Shown here: in pieces, positions 16,365 to 23,451 of the stretch
Position numbering within the stretch: position 1 is the first letter of the stretch
How the letters are laid out: every line of letters starts with the position of its first letter
Assembly: GCF_000374305.1 (NCBI RefSeq)
Contig: NZ_KB894097.1
Location: 310,001-374,000 of the forward strand
DNA: 64,000 nucleotides
Reading direction: 5' to 3'
DNA from: Actinomadura flavalba DSM 45200
GTDB lineage: Bacteria; Actinomycetota; Actinomycetes; Streptosporangiales; Streptosporangiaceae
Program-made: the position numbers and the translations under genes
The notes under the pieces: model-generated
What the model was told of the DNA's origin: nothing
Databases searched by the model: none
The model's input: only the letters and a program-made list of their open reading frames with translations

Positions 16365-16859
16365 TCAGACGGCCGCGTGCAGCCAGCGGACGGGTGCGCC
16401 GTCACCCGCCCGGCGGAACGGCTCCAGCTCGTTGTCCCAGGGCGTGCCGAGCAGCCGGTCGAGCTCGATCTCCAGGGTCGTCTTCCCGAGGGCCGCGTTG
16501 GCCATCACGGTGCGCAGCCGGTCCTCGGGGATCATGATGTCGCCGTTGGCGCCGATCACCCCGGTGAAGACGCCGAGCGAGGGGGTGAAGCTGAACCGGA
16601 CGCCGTCGCAGCCGGGGGTGGGGTCTTCGGTGCACTCGAAGCGGGCGAGCTTCCAGCTACGCAGCGCGGAGGTGATCCCGGCGGCCGTGCCGGGCTTGCC
16701 CTCCCAGTGCAGTTCGGCGCGCAGCGTCCCGGGCGCGGCGGGCTGGTCGGCCCACTCAAGGGACACGGGCACGCCGAGGACACCTGCGGCGGCCCACTCG
16801 ATGTGCGGGCTCAGCGCAGGTGGCGCGGAGTGGACGTAGAAGACGCCACGTGCGGTCAC
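16365..16859 (-). CDS. DUF3145 family protein
   Basis: A 164-residue protein (MTARGVFYVHSAPPALSPHIEW) whose length and sequence features, including RFECTEDPTPGCDGVRFSFTP and a C-terminal RWLHAAV, fit the actinobacterial DUF3145 family. No catalytic motif is evident and the function is unknown. In many actinomycetes this gene lies close to the fatty acid synthesis operon, as here. It starts at 16859 and faces away from the sigma factor gene, with 390 bp of non-coding DNA between them. Confidence 0.85.
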   Translation of the reverse strand: MTARGVFYVHSAPPALSPHIEWAAAGVLGVPVSLEWADQPAAPGTLRAELHWEGKPGTAAGITSALRSWKLARFECTEDPTPGCDGVRFSFTPSLGVFTGVIGANGDIMIPEDRLRTVMANAALGKTTLEIELDRLLGTPWDNELEPFRRAGDGAPVRWLHAAV

Positions 16860-17202
16860 CGGACCTCCTGGATCTGTACCGAGGCTCGTCTTCCCCTACG
16901 GCCTCGTACGCCCCAGAACGGCGTCCGCGCCCCTCATTCTGCATCATCGGCACGAGACGCACCACCGCCCGGGGCTTCTTCGTCGAAGGCTTGACCGCAC
17001 GTCTTACCCCCTTCCACCGCTTTATGCCCAGGCCGCACCAGGGTTGACAGTGCGGGAGAAAGCTTCCGAAACGACGGCGAGGGTTCCGGGTTACCCAGCC
17101 CATCCGTTGATCACTCATCAGGATTTCGACACGGACCGGCGGCAGGTCGATAACCAAAGCGTGTACTTAGCGTCGCCATACGTGCACGTTCGGCAATCTG
17201 AG

Positions 17203-17233
17203 GCAGGCGTGACCCGTCGGATGGCACGCCTGC
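17203..17233 (+). promoter_or_regulatory. inverted repeat in the leader of the sigma/CHAT operon
   Basis: GCAGGCGTG (17203-17211) and CACGCCTGC (17225-17233) are perfect 9-bp arms with a 13-base spacer. The right arm ends three bases before the ribosome site GGGAGG (17236-17241). It could be an operator or an mRNA hairpin that hides the ribosome site. The surrounding 16860-17202 is relatively AT-rich and carries no credible gene. Confidence 0.4.
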
Positions 17234-17248
17234 GTGGGAGGAACGGCG

Positions 17249-17776
17249 TTGGACCTGCTCGAACAGGCAGACCCCGGTGATCTGGTGCGCCGGGCCCGGC
17301 GCGACGACGAGGACGCGTGGAACGCGCTCGTCACTCGCTACAGCGAGCTGCTGTGGGCCGTGGCGCGGTCCTGCCGTCTCGGCGACGCCGACTGCGCGGA
17401 CGTCGTGCAGATCACCTGGCTTCGCCTGATCGAGCGCCTCGACACCCTGCACACCCCCGAGCACGTCGGCGGCTGGCTGTGCACGACGGCGCGGCGCGAG
17501 AGCCTGCGCCTGGCCGCCGCGCGCGGGCTGCCGCCCATCCAGGACGTCCCGGCCGCGGCGGCCTCGCCGCACGACATCGTCGCCGCGCGCGAGAGCGTCT
17601 GCGCGGTCGCCACGGCGCTGCGCCGGCTGGGACGCCCCTGCCGCAACCTGCTGCGGGTCCTCGCGCTGACGTCCCGCTACAGCGAGGTCGCCGCCGCCCT
17701 CGGCATGCCCACCGGCAGCGTCGGCCCGAGCCGCGCCCGCTGCCTCGCCGCCCTGCGCCGGGAGCTGGCCGGATGA
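17249..17776 (+). CDS. ECF-type sigma-70 factor
   Basis: A 175-residue sigma factor. I place the start at TTG 17249 because GGGAGG lies seven bases upstream; GTG 17234 would put the start before that site. Region 2 is GDLVRRARRDDEDAWNALVTRYSELLWAVAR through CADVVQITWLRLIERL, and region 4 ends with SEVAAALGMPTGSVGPSRARCLAALRREL. It lacks the region 1 and 3 domains of housekeeping factors. No anti-sigma gene with membrane segments is adjacent. It overlaps the next gene by four bases, so it probably drives its own CHAT operon (inference). Confidence 0.88.
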   Translation: MDLLEQADPGDLVRRARRDDEDAWNALVTRYSELLWAVARSCRLGDADCADVVQITWLRLIERLDTLHTPEHVGGWLCTTARRESLRLAAARGLPPIQDVPAAAASPHDIVAARESVCAVATALRRLGRPCRNLLRVLALTSRYSEVAAALGMPTGSVGPSRARCLAALRRELAG

Positions 17777-18198
17777 ACGACGAAGCCCTCACCCGTGCGG
17801 CGGCCACCGCGTTCGCCGACATCGACCCCCTGCCCGGCGGCGTCCTGGACGCCGCGCGCGACGCGCTGCGCCACCGGCTCCCCGGTGCGGTGCTGGCCGA
17901 GCCGGGCGACCCGTCCGTCCTGCCGTGCGGCGTGCGCGGCGGCGACGGGCAGCGCGTCGCGTTCTCCGGAGGGGGCGCGAGCGTCGAGCTGTCCGTGCGC
18001 GGCGCCGAGCTGACGGGCCGGGTGCGGCCCGTCCCCGCGTCCCCGGTGACGCTGCGCCGCGCCACGGGGCCGTCCGCGCGGCAGGCCGCCGACGACGCCG
18101 GGCGGTTCGCGTTCTGTGACCTGCCGCCGGGTCCGGCCAGCATCGTGTTCGCCGGTCCGGACGGCGCCACCGTCGCGACGAGCTGGTTCCGTGTCTGA
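17773..18198 (+). CDS. small protein of the sigma/CHAT operon
   Basis: A 141-residue soluble protein, ATG 17773 overlapping the sigma factor stop. The N-terminal 35 residues are helical (LTRAAATAFADIDPLPGGVLDAARDAL). The remainder looks like a beta-sandwich: AGRFAFCDLPPGPASIVFAGPDG resembles carboxypeptidase-regulatory or Cna-B-like folds. No anti-sigma zinc motif is present, but its place between a sigma factor and its presumed target makes a regulatory role plausible. No family name is claimed. Confidence 0.75.
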   Translation: MNDEALTRAAATAFADIDPLPGGVLDAARDALRHRLPGAVLAEPGDPSVLPCGVRGGDGQRVAFSGGGASVELSVRGAELTGRVRPVPASPVTLRRATGPSARQAADDAGRFAFCDLPPGPASIVFAGPDGATVATSWFRV

Positions 18199-20509
18199 CC
18201 CGGTGCAGGCGATCGACGACGCCGGGAACGCCTACGCGCGGGCGCTCGCCCGGCTCGCCCAGCTCGACGGCCTCACCGCGCGCGGCGACCTCGCGGCGGC
18301 GCTGGCCGAGGCGCGGCTCGCCCGGTCCGTCCTCACCGGCCGCGACGCCGACCGGCTCGACGCGGCCATGGCCCGCACGCTCGCCGGGGCGGGCCGCCTC
18401 CAGGAGTCGCTGGCACTCGCCGAGGACACGCTGCGGCGGCTGCGCCGGTCGGGCGACGTCGCCACCCGGATCGACCTGCTCGTCTCGCTCGGCCGCGCCC
18501 AGGCCGAGCGCGGCTCCACCGGCTGCGCGGTCACCGCGCTGACCGAGGCCGTCGGGCTGGCCGAGCGGGCGCGGCTCGGCAGGCGCGCGGCGTCGGCCGG
18601 GGCCGACCTGGCGCGCGCGGTGGCGCTCACCGGGAACCTGCCCCGCGCGCTGGCGCTGTTCGCCTCCGTCCAGCCCCGCCTGCACGGAGCGGCGTCCGTG
18701 CGGTGCCGCCTCGCGCACGCCGAGACGCTGCTGACGGCGGGGCTGCCCGGGGAGGCCCGCGCGCTGCTCGACGTCTCCGTCCTCGCCGCGCGCGAGGCGG
18801 GGCACGGCGCGCTGGCCGCCGACAGCCTGCTGCTCCTGGGGCACGCGGCCCTCGCGGAGGGCGACGCCGACGCCGCCACCGCGATCGCCGGGCGGGCGCT
18901 GACGGCGTTCGCCGAGCAGCATCGGCACGGCTACGTGCCCGTCGCCGAGCACCTGCTGGTCCGCGCGCGCTGGGCGGCCGGGGAGCGTTCCGCGCTGCTG
19001 CTCGGCACCGCGACGGCCGTCGCCGCCCGGCTCGACGGAGCGGGCTGGGTCTCGGCGGCGGCCGAGGCGCGGGTCGTGGCGGCCCGTGTCGCGCTGTGTC
19101 TGGGACGGCCCGACCCCGGCGGCCACCGGGCGCGGGGCCCGGTCGCGGTGCGGATAGCGTCGCTGCACGCCACCGCGCTCGACCGGTTCGCCCGCTCCGA
19201 CCGGGACGGCGCGCTCAACGCCGTCCGGACCGGGCTGCGACTCCTGGAGGAACACGCCGACGCCCTCGGCGCCCACGAGCTGCGCGCGCACGCCACCGGG
19301 CTCGGCGCGGACCTCGCGGAGTTCGGCGCCAAGCTGGCGCGCACACCACGTGAACTCCTCGACGCCGAGGAACGGCGGCGGTCGATCGTCCGGCGTCTCG
19401 TGGCCGTCCGCCCGCCGCCCGACCGCGCCCGCGCGGAGACGCTGGCGACGCTGCGGTCGCTGAGCGCCGCCCAGACGACGGCGACCGCGCGCGGCGCCTT
19501 CTGCCCGGTGCTCGCCGAACGCCTGACCCGCCTGGAGGCCGGACTGCGCGCGACGGCGCTGCACCGGGACGCGCCGCCGACGCAGGGACCGCCGCCCCGC
19601 CTGAACGTGGAACGGCTGGCCGCCGCGCTCGGCGAACGCGTCCTGGTCGAACTCGTCCGCATCGGGGACGCCCTGCACGCCGTGACCGTCCGGGACGGGC
19701 ACGTCCGCCGGCACACGCTCGGCGGCTACGGCGCGGCGCGGCAGGCCGCGCTGCTGCTGCGCTCCGCGCTCGACCGGGCGGCCGAGGGCGAGTTCGAGCG
19801 GCTGCCCGAGCTGCCCGTGCTCGAACCGCTGCGCGACGTGCTGGGCGACCGGGCCGTGGTCCTGGCGCCGACCGCCGCGCTGCACGGCGTGCCCTGGGCG
19901 GCCGCCGCGCCGCTGGCGGGACGCCCGTTCACCGTGGTGCCGTCGGCGGCCGCGTGGCTGCACGCGTTCGAGCGTCCCGCCGCGCCGGGCCCCGTGGTGC
20001 TGGCGGCGGGGCCGGGCCTCGGCCACACCGACCGGGAGCTGCGGAGCCTGGCGCGCGTGCATCCCGCGTCGGTCACGCTGACGGGTGAGGCGGCGACGGT
20101 ACCGGCGGTCACCGCCGCCCTCGACGGGGCCGCGCTGGCGCACCTGGCCGCGCACGGCACCTTCCGCTCGGGCAATCCGCTGTTCTCGCACCTGCGCCTG
20201 CACGACGGCCCGCTGTGCGTGCACGATCTCGAAGACGTCCCGGTCCTGCCGCGCGTGCTCGTCCTGGCCGCCTGCGACGCGGGCCTGTCGGCCGCAGGCG
20301 ACGCGGTGCTCGGGCTGCCCGGCGCGCTGCTCGCGCTGGGCGCGGCGACGGTCGTCGCGTCGGTGACGCGCGTGTCCGACGAGGCCGCGCCCGCGTTCAT
20401 GGAGTCCCTGCACAGGGCCCTGGGCTCCGGCGTCGCACCCGCCGAGGCGCTGGCGCGCACCCCGCCGCATCCCGGCACCGCCGGGTTCATGTGCTTCGGG
20501 GCGGGCTGA
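18191..20509 (+). CDS. TPR-CHAT domain protein, caspase-like peptidase
   Basis: A 772-residue protein starting at GTG 18191, eight bases inside the preceding gene. Residues about 10-400 are Ala/Leu-rich helical repeats of TPR type (for example GDLAAALAEARLARSVL, ALALFASVQPRL, AREAGHGALAADSLLLLGHA). The C-terminal CHAT domain has the caspase-like dyad: His655 in HLAAHGTFRSGN and Cys695 in VLAACDAGLSAAGD, with VLAPTAALHGVPWAA upstream as in other CHAT proteins. Known CHAT proteins such as separase relatives and the type III-E CRISPR partner are proteases. The target here is unknown. It lies in the cytoplasm and has no membrane anchor. Confidence 0.88.
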   Translation: MSDPVQAIDDAGNAYARALARLAQLDGLTARGDLAAALAEARLARSVLTGRDADRLDAAMARTLAGAGRLQESLALAEDTLRRLRRSGDVATRIDLLVSLGRAQAERGSTGCAVTALTEAVGLAERARLGRRAASAGADLARAVALTGNLPRALALFASVQPRLHGAASVRCRLAHAETLLTAGLPGEARALLDVSVLAAREAGHGALAADSLLLLGHAALAEGDADAATAIAGRALTAFAEQHRHGYVPVAEHLLVRARWAAGERSALLLGTATAVAARLDGAGWVSAAAEARVVAARVALCLGRPDPGGHRARGPVAVRIASLHATALDRFARSDRDGALNAVRTGLRLLEEHADALGAHELRAHATGLGADLAEFGAKLARTPRELLDAEERRRSIVRRLVAVRPPPDRARAETLATLRSLSAAQTTATARGAFCPVLAERLTRLEAGLRATALHRDAPPTQGPPPRLNVERLAAALGERVLVELVRIGDALHAVTVRDGHVRRHTLGGYGAARQAALLLRSALDRAAEGEFERLPELPVLEPLRDVLGDRAVVLAPTAALHGVPWAAAAPLAGRPFTVVPSAAAWLHAFERPAAPGPVVLAAGPGLGHTDRELRSLARVHPASVTLTGEAATVPAVTAALDGAALAHLAAHGTFRSGNPLFSHLRLHDGPLCVHDLEDVPVLPRVLVLAACDAGLSAAGDAVLGLPGALLALGAATVVASVTRVSDEAAPAFMESLHRALGSGVAPAEALARTPPHPGTAGFMCFGAG

Positions 20510-20515
20510 CCCGGT

Positions 20516-21397
20516 TCAGCCCGTCGCGACCGGGCGGGACGGATCGGTGATCCAGTCCGACCAGGAACCCACGTAGAGCGCCGCCGGAACGCCCGCGACG
20601 GTCAGGGCCAGCACCTCGTGCGCGGCGGTCACGCCCGAGCCGCAGTAGGCGCCGACCTCCTCGGCGTCCGTCGCGCCGAACGCGGCGAACCGCTCGCGCA
20701 GGACGTCCGGGGGCAGGAACCGTCCGTCGACGCCGACGTTGCCCTGGGTCGGGGCGTTGACGGCGCCGGGGACGTGCCCCGCGACCGGGTCGACCGGCTC
20801 GGTCTCGCCCCGGAAGCGTTCGGGGGCGCGCGCGTCGAGCAGGACGCCGTCCCGCGCGAGCGCCGCCGCTCCGTCGGCGTCCAGCAGCGGCAGGCCCCCG
20901 GGACGCGGGGTGAAGTCGCCGGACGCGGGCGCGGGCTCGTCGGTGGTGACGGGGCGGCCCGCGTCGTGCCAGGCGCGGTAGCCGCCGTCCAGGACGCGGA
21001 CGCGTTCGTGCCCGAAGTAGCGCAGCGTCCACCACAGGCGGGCGGCGGCGGTGGAGTCGGCCTCGTCGTAGACGACGACGGACCGGGCCTCGGTCAGCCC
21101 GGCGCGCCGCATCACCCCGGCGAACGCGTCCGGGTCGGGCAGCGGATGCCGCCCGCCCGCGCCCGGTTCGCCCGCGACGTCGCGGTCGAGATCGACGAAG
21201 ACCGCGCCCGGCAGATGACCGCGCCGGTACGCCTCGGCGCCGGGCGGGCCGGTCAGCGACCAGCGGACGTCCAGCAGCACCGGGGCGGGCGGTTCGCCGA
21301 GCAGGCGGTCCAGCGAGGGCACGTCGATGAGGGGATGCACGCCGCCAGTCTGACCGCCGCCTCCGGGTGCCGGGAAGGGTGTGTCCGCGTTCGTCAC
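20516..21397 (-). CDS. sulfurtransferase with two rhodanese domains
   Basis: A 293-residue thiosulfate or 3-mercaptopyruvate sulfurtransferase. GTG 21397 gives the longest form; GTG 21340 (VHPLIDVPSL) fits the family start better. The first rhodanese domain is structural (VVVYDEADSTAAARLWW, no Cys). The second carries the active-site loop YCGSGVTAAHE with Cys252. The loop CGSGVTA is the mercaptopyruvate sulfurtransferase version, which is the likelier substrate. It converges with the CHAT gene with a gap of only six bases. Confidence 0.9.
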   Translation of the reverse strand: MTNADTPFPAPGGGGQTGGVHPLIDVPSLDRLLGEPPAPVLLDVRWSLTGPPGAEAYRRGHLPGAVFVDLDRDVAGEPGAGGRHPLPDPDAFAGVMRRAGLTEARSVVVYDEADSTAAARLWWTLRYFGHERVRVLDGGYRAWHDAGRPVTTDEPAPASGDFTPRPGGLPLLDADGAAALARDGVLLDARAPERFRGETEPVDPVAGHVPGAVNAPTQGNVGVDGRFLPPDVLRERFAAFGATDAEEVGAYCGSGVTAAHEVLALTVAGVPAALYVGSWSDWITDPSRPVATG

Positions 21398-21430
21398 CCT
21401 CCGCAGCCTACTGTCCGGCGGCGGTGTCGC

Positions 21431-22549
21431 TCAGGTGGTGACCGTCAGCAGCGGGACGAGCTGTTCCGCCGGGACCAGCGAGCCGTGCATGCCGACCATG
21501 CGGTCGAGCCAGGGTTCGCGTTCGGAGGCGACGAGGGCGAGGTCGGCGTGGGGTACGGCGATGACGTCGCCGATCCGGTCCGCCAGGCGCGGCGTCACGG
21601 GGCCGAACCAGCCCGCCTCGATCGCCGCCGCGCGGTCGTAGACCCAGCAGTCGGCGCCGAGCCGGGCCTGCCACGTCGCCAGGACGTCGGCGTGCGCGCC
21701 GGGCTCGGTGTAGGCGTAGCGGGCGCGGGCGTCGCCGCCGAGCTGCGCCACGCCCGCCGCGAGGTCGGCGTCGGTGTCGAGGTCGACGCGGCGGGACGGG
21801 TCGACCATGCCGTGGTCGGCGGTGATGTGCAGGGCCGTTCCGGCGGGGAGCAGCGCGGCCAGGCGTTCGGCGAGCGTGTCGACGAAGCGGAGCTGGTAGC
21901 GCCACTCCACCGAGTCGACGCCGCGCCGGTGGCCGGTCGCGTCGAGGTCGGCGTGGTAGACGGTGACGTACGCGCGGTCGCCCGCGTGCAGGGCGCGTTC
22001 GGCGCGGGCGAGCAGTTCGCCGAGGCTGTCGGCCGCGCGGTAGCCGGCGCCGCGCGAGGTGGCCAGCGTCAGCGGGCTGTTCCGGAACGCGCCGGAGGCG
22101 ACGTACGACGTGGCGATCCCGGCCGCCGCCGCGCGCTCGTACACCGTGGGCGCGGGCTGGAACTCCAGCGGGTCGGGGCCGTCCGGGCCCCAGAACAGCA
22201 GGTTCAGCATGGCGCCGGTGTGCGGCACGGCGACCTGGAGGCCGAGCAGGCCGTGTTCGCCGGGCGGCAGGCCGGTGCCGAGCGAGCCGAGGCTCGCGAC
22301 CGTCGTGGACGGGAACCCGGCGGTGAGTTCGCGGCCGCCGAGCGACGTCAGGAACGGCGCGTCTTCCGGGTGGGCGCGCAGTTGCTCCCAGCCGAGGCCG
22401 TCGACCAGCAGCACGCAGGCGCGCGGCAGCTCGGGCAGCCCGAGGACGTTCACCGCCCCGGGCACGCCGAGCACGGCGAGGACGGACGCGGGCAGATCGG
22501 CGAGCGCGGACGCGCCGTACCGGGGCACGGGCGGCGCGGCCACCGTCAT
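21431..22549 (-). CDS. type I phosphodiesterase/nucleotide pyrophosphatase family protein
   Basis: A 372-residue metal-dependent phosphatase-superfamily enzyme. Visible motifs in order: LLVDGLGWEQL (first metal Asp), AGFPSTTVASLGSL (catalytic Thr in PSTT), YHADLDATGHRRG, ITADHGMVDP and VGMHGSLVPAEQLVP. These supply the two-zinc site of the alkaline phosphatase fold. There is no signal peptide, so it acts in the cytoplasm. The substrate is not known. The ATG overlaps the stop of the upstream DUF5998-like gene by four bases. Confidence 0.88.
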   Translation of the reverse strand: MTVAAPPVPRYGASALADLPASVLAVLGVPGAVNVLGLPELPRACVLLVDGLGWEQLRAHPEDAPFLTSLGGRELTAGFPSTTVASLGSLGTGLPPGEHGLLGLQVAVPHTGAMLNLLFWGPDGPDPLEFQPAPTVYERAAAAGIATSYVASGAFRNSPLTLATSRGAGYRAADSLGELLARAERALHAGDRAYVTVYHADLDATGHRRGVDSVEWRYQLRFVDTLAERLAALLPAGTALHITADHGMVDPSRRVDLDTDADLAAGVAQLGGDARARYAYTEPGAHADVLATWQARLGADCWVYDRAAAIEAGWFGPVTPRLADRIGDVIAVPHADLALVASEREPWLDRMVGMHGSLVPAEQLVPLLTVTT

Positions 22550-23133
22550 CTGCCGGTGGCCGTGGCGACCGAGAGCGCCTCGGCGAACGCCAGCACCTGC
22601 CCGACCGCCTCCGCGCCGTCGGCGGCCTCGCTGACGCGCAGGGAGAGGTCGTCGGCGGTGACGCTGCCGGTGTAGCCGTGGTCGGCCTCGCAGTTCTCGT
22701 CGCCGCAGGTGGCGGGTTCGAGGTCGATGTGGGCGATGGCGCCCCAGCCGATCGTCAGCACGGCCTCGGTGGGCTGCGTGCCGGGCGTGTAGGAGGCCGG
22801 GTCGGGGACGACGCGGGTGACCGCGACCGACTGCACGCGGTCGATCTTGACCGCCTCGGTCGTGGTGGAGGCGTGCGGCTGCGCCATGCCGTCGCCCGGA
22901 GGGTGCTCGTCGGTGTGGCAGACCAGCAGCCGCGTGGGTGACAGCACCAGCACCGTGACGTGCCTGCGCACCTCCATGGCCGGATCGAAGGTCGCCTCGT
23001 GGTGGATCACGTAGGCGAGCACCCGTTCGTCGCCGATGGCCGACTCGACCGCGTCAGCGACCAGGGCCGGGTAGTAACCGCTGCGCTCGATCGCCGTGCG
23101 CAACCCGTTTGCCGTCGCTCGCGTTTCCCTCAT
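22546..23133 (-). CDS. DUF5998-like hypothetical protein
   Basis: A 195-residue soluble protein (MRETRATANGLRTAIERSGYYP). It has a central beta-rich section (RHVTVLVLSPTRLLVCHTDEHP) and a Cys pair in TCGDENCEADHGYTG that could bind metal. The sequence agrees with what I recall of DUF5998, an actinobacterial family of unknown function often next to the phosphodiesterase gene. It begins the minus-strand group 23133-21431 and probably shares a transcript with the phosphodiesterase. The family call is from memory, hence moderate confidence. Confidence 0.7.
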   Translation of the reverse strand: MRETRATANGLRTAIERSGYYPALVADAVESAIGDERVLAYVIHHEATFDPAMEVRRHVTVLVLSPTRLLVCHTDEHPPGDGMAQPHASTTTEAVKIDRVQSVAVTRVVPDPASYTPGTQPTEAVLTIGWGAIAHIDLEPATCGDENCEADHGYTGSVTADDLSLRVSEAADGAEAVGQVLAFAEALSVATATGR

Positions 23134-23222
23134 GGCCCCATCCTGCCCTGTTCGGAGGGGGAGCGCACATGCGGCGGGCGGCGTCCCGTTCCCCGCGCCG
23201 ATCGGTGGGTAGAGGGACGCGT

Positions 23223-23447
23223 ATGGACGATGTCACGGCCGATCGCGATCCGCTTCCGTCGCCGCCGCCCATCCCGCCGCCCGGCCCCGACCCGGCACCG
23301 CCGCCGCAGCCGCCGGTGCCGCCGAGCCCGGCGCCCGATCCCCCGGCGCCCGGCCCGCCGCAGCCGGTTCCGCCCGGCCCGTCGCCGGAACCGATCCCGC
23401 CGCTGCCGCCGACGCCCGAGCCCGCCCCGGCGCCGCCGCCGTCCTGA
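23223..23447 (+). CDS. short proline-rich protein
   Basis: A 74-residue ORF, ATG 23223 with AGAGGGA upstream. After MDDVTADRDPL almost every second residue is Pro, with Ala, Glu, Asp and Ser between, in patterns such as PPIPPPGPDPAPPPQP. It has no signal peptide or membrane segment. It ends five bases before the convergent acetyltransferase gene. It could be an extended linker-like or polyproline-II peptide, but simple composition in GC-rich DNA can also yield such an ORF by chance. Confidence 0.4.
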   Translation: MDDVTADRDPLPSPPPIPPPGPDPAPPPQPPVPPSPAPDPPAPGPPQPVPPGPSPEPIPPLPPTPEPAPAPPPS

Positions 23448-23451
23448 CGGG

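Noticed and set aside
17044..17280. 78-codon plus-strand ORF in the sigma operon leader
   Set aside because: It overlaps the sigma gene in another frame and lacks a family resemblance. The region is better explained as promoter and leader.
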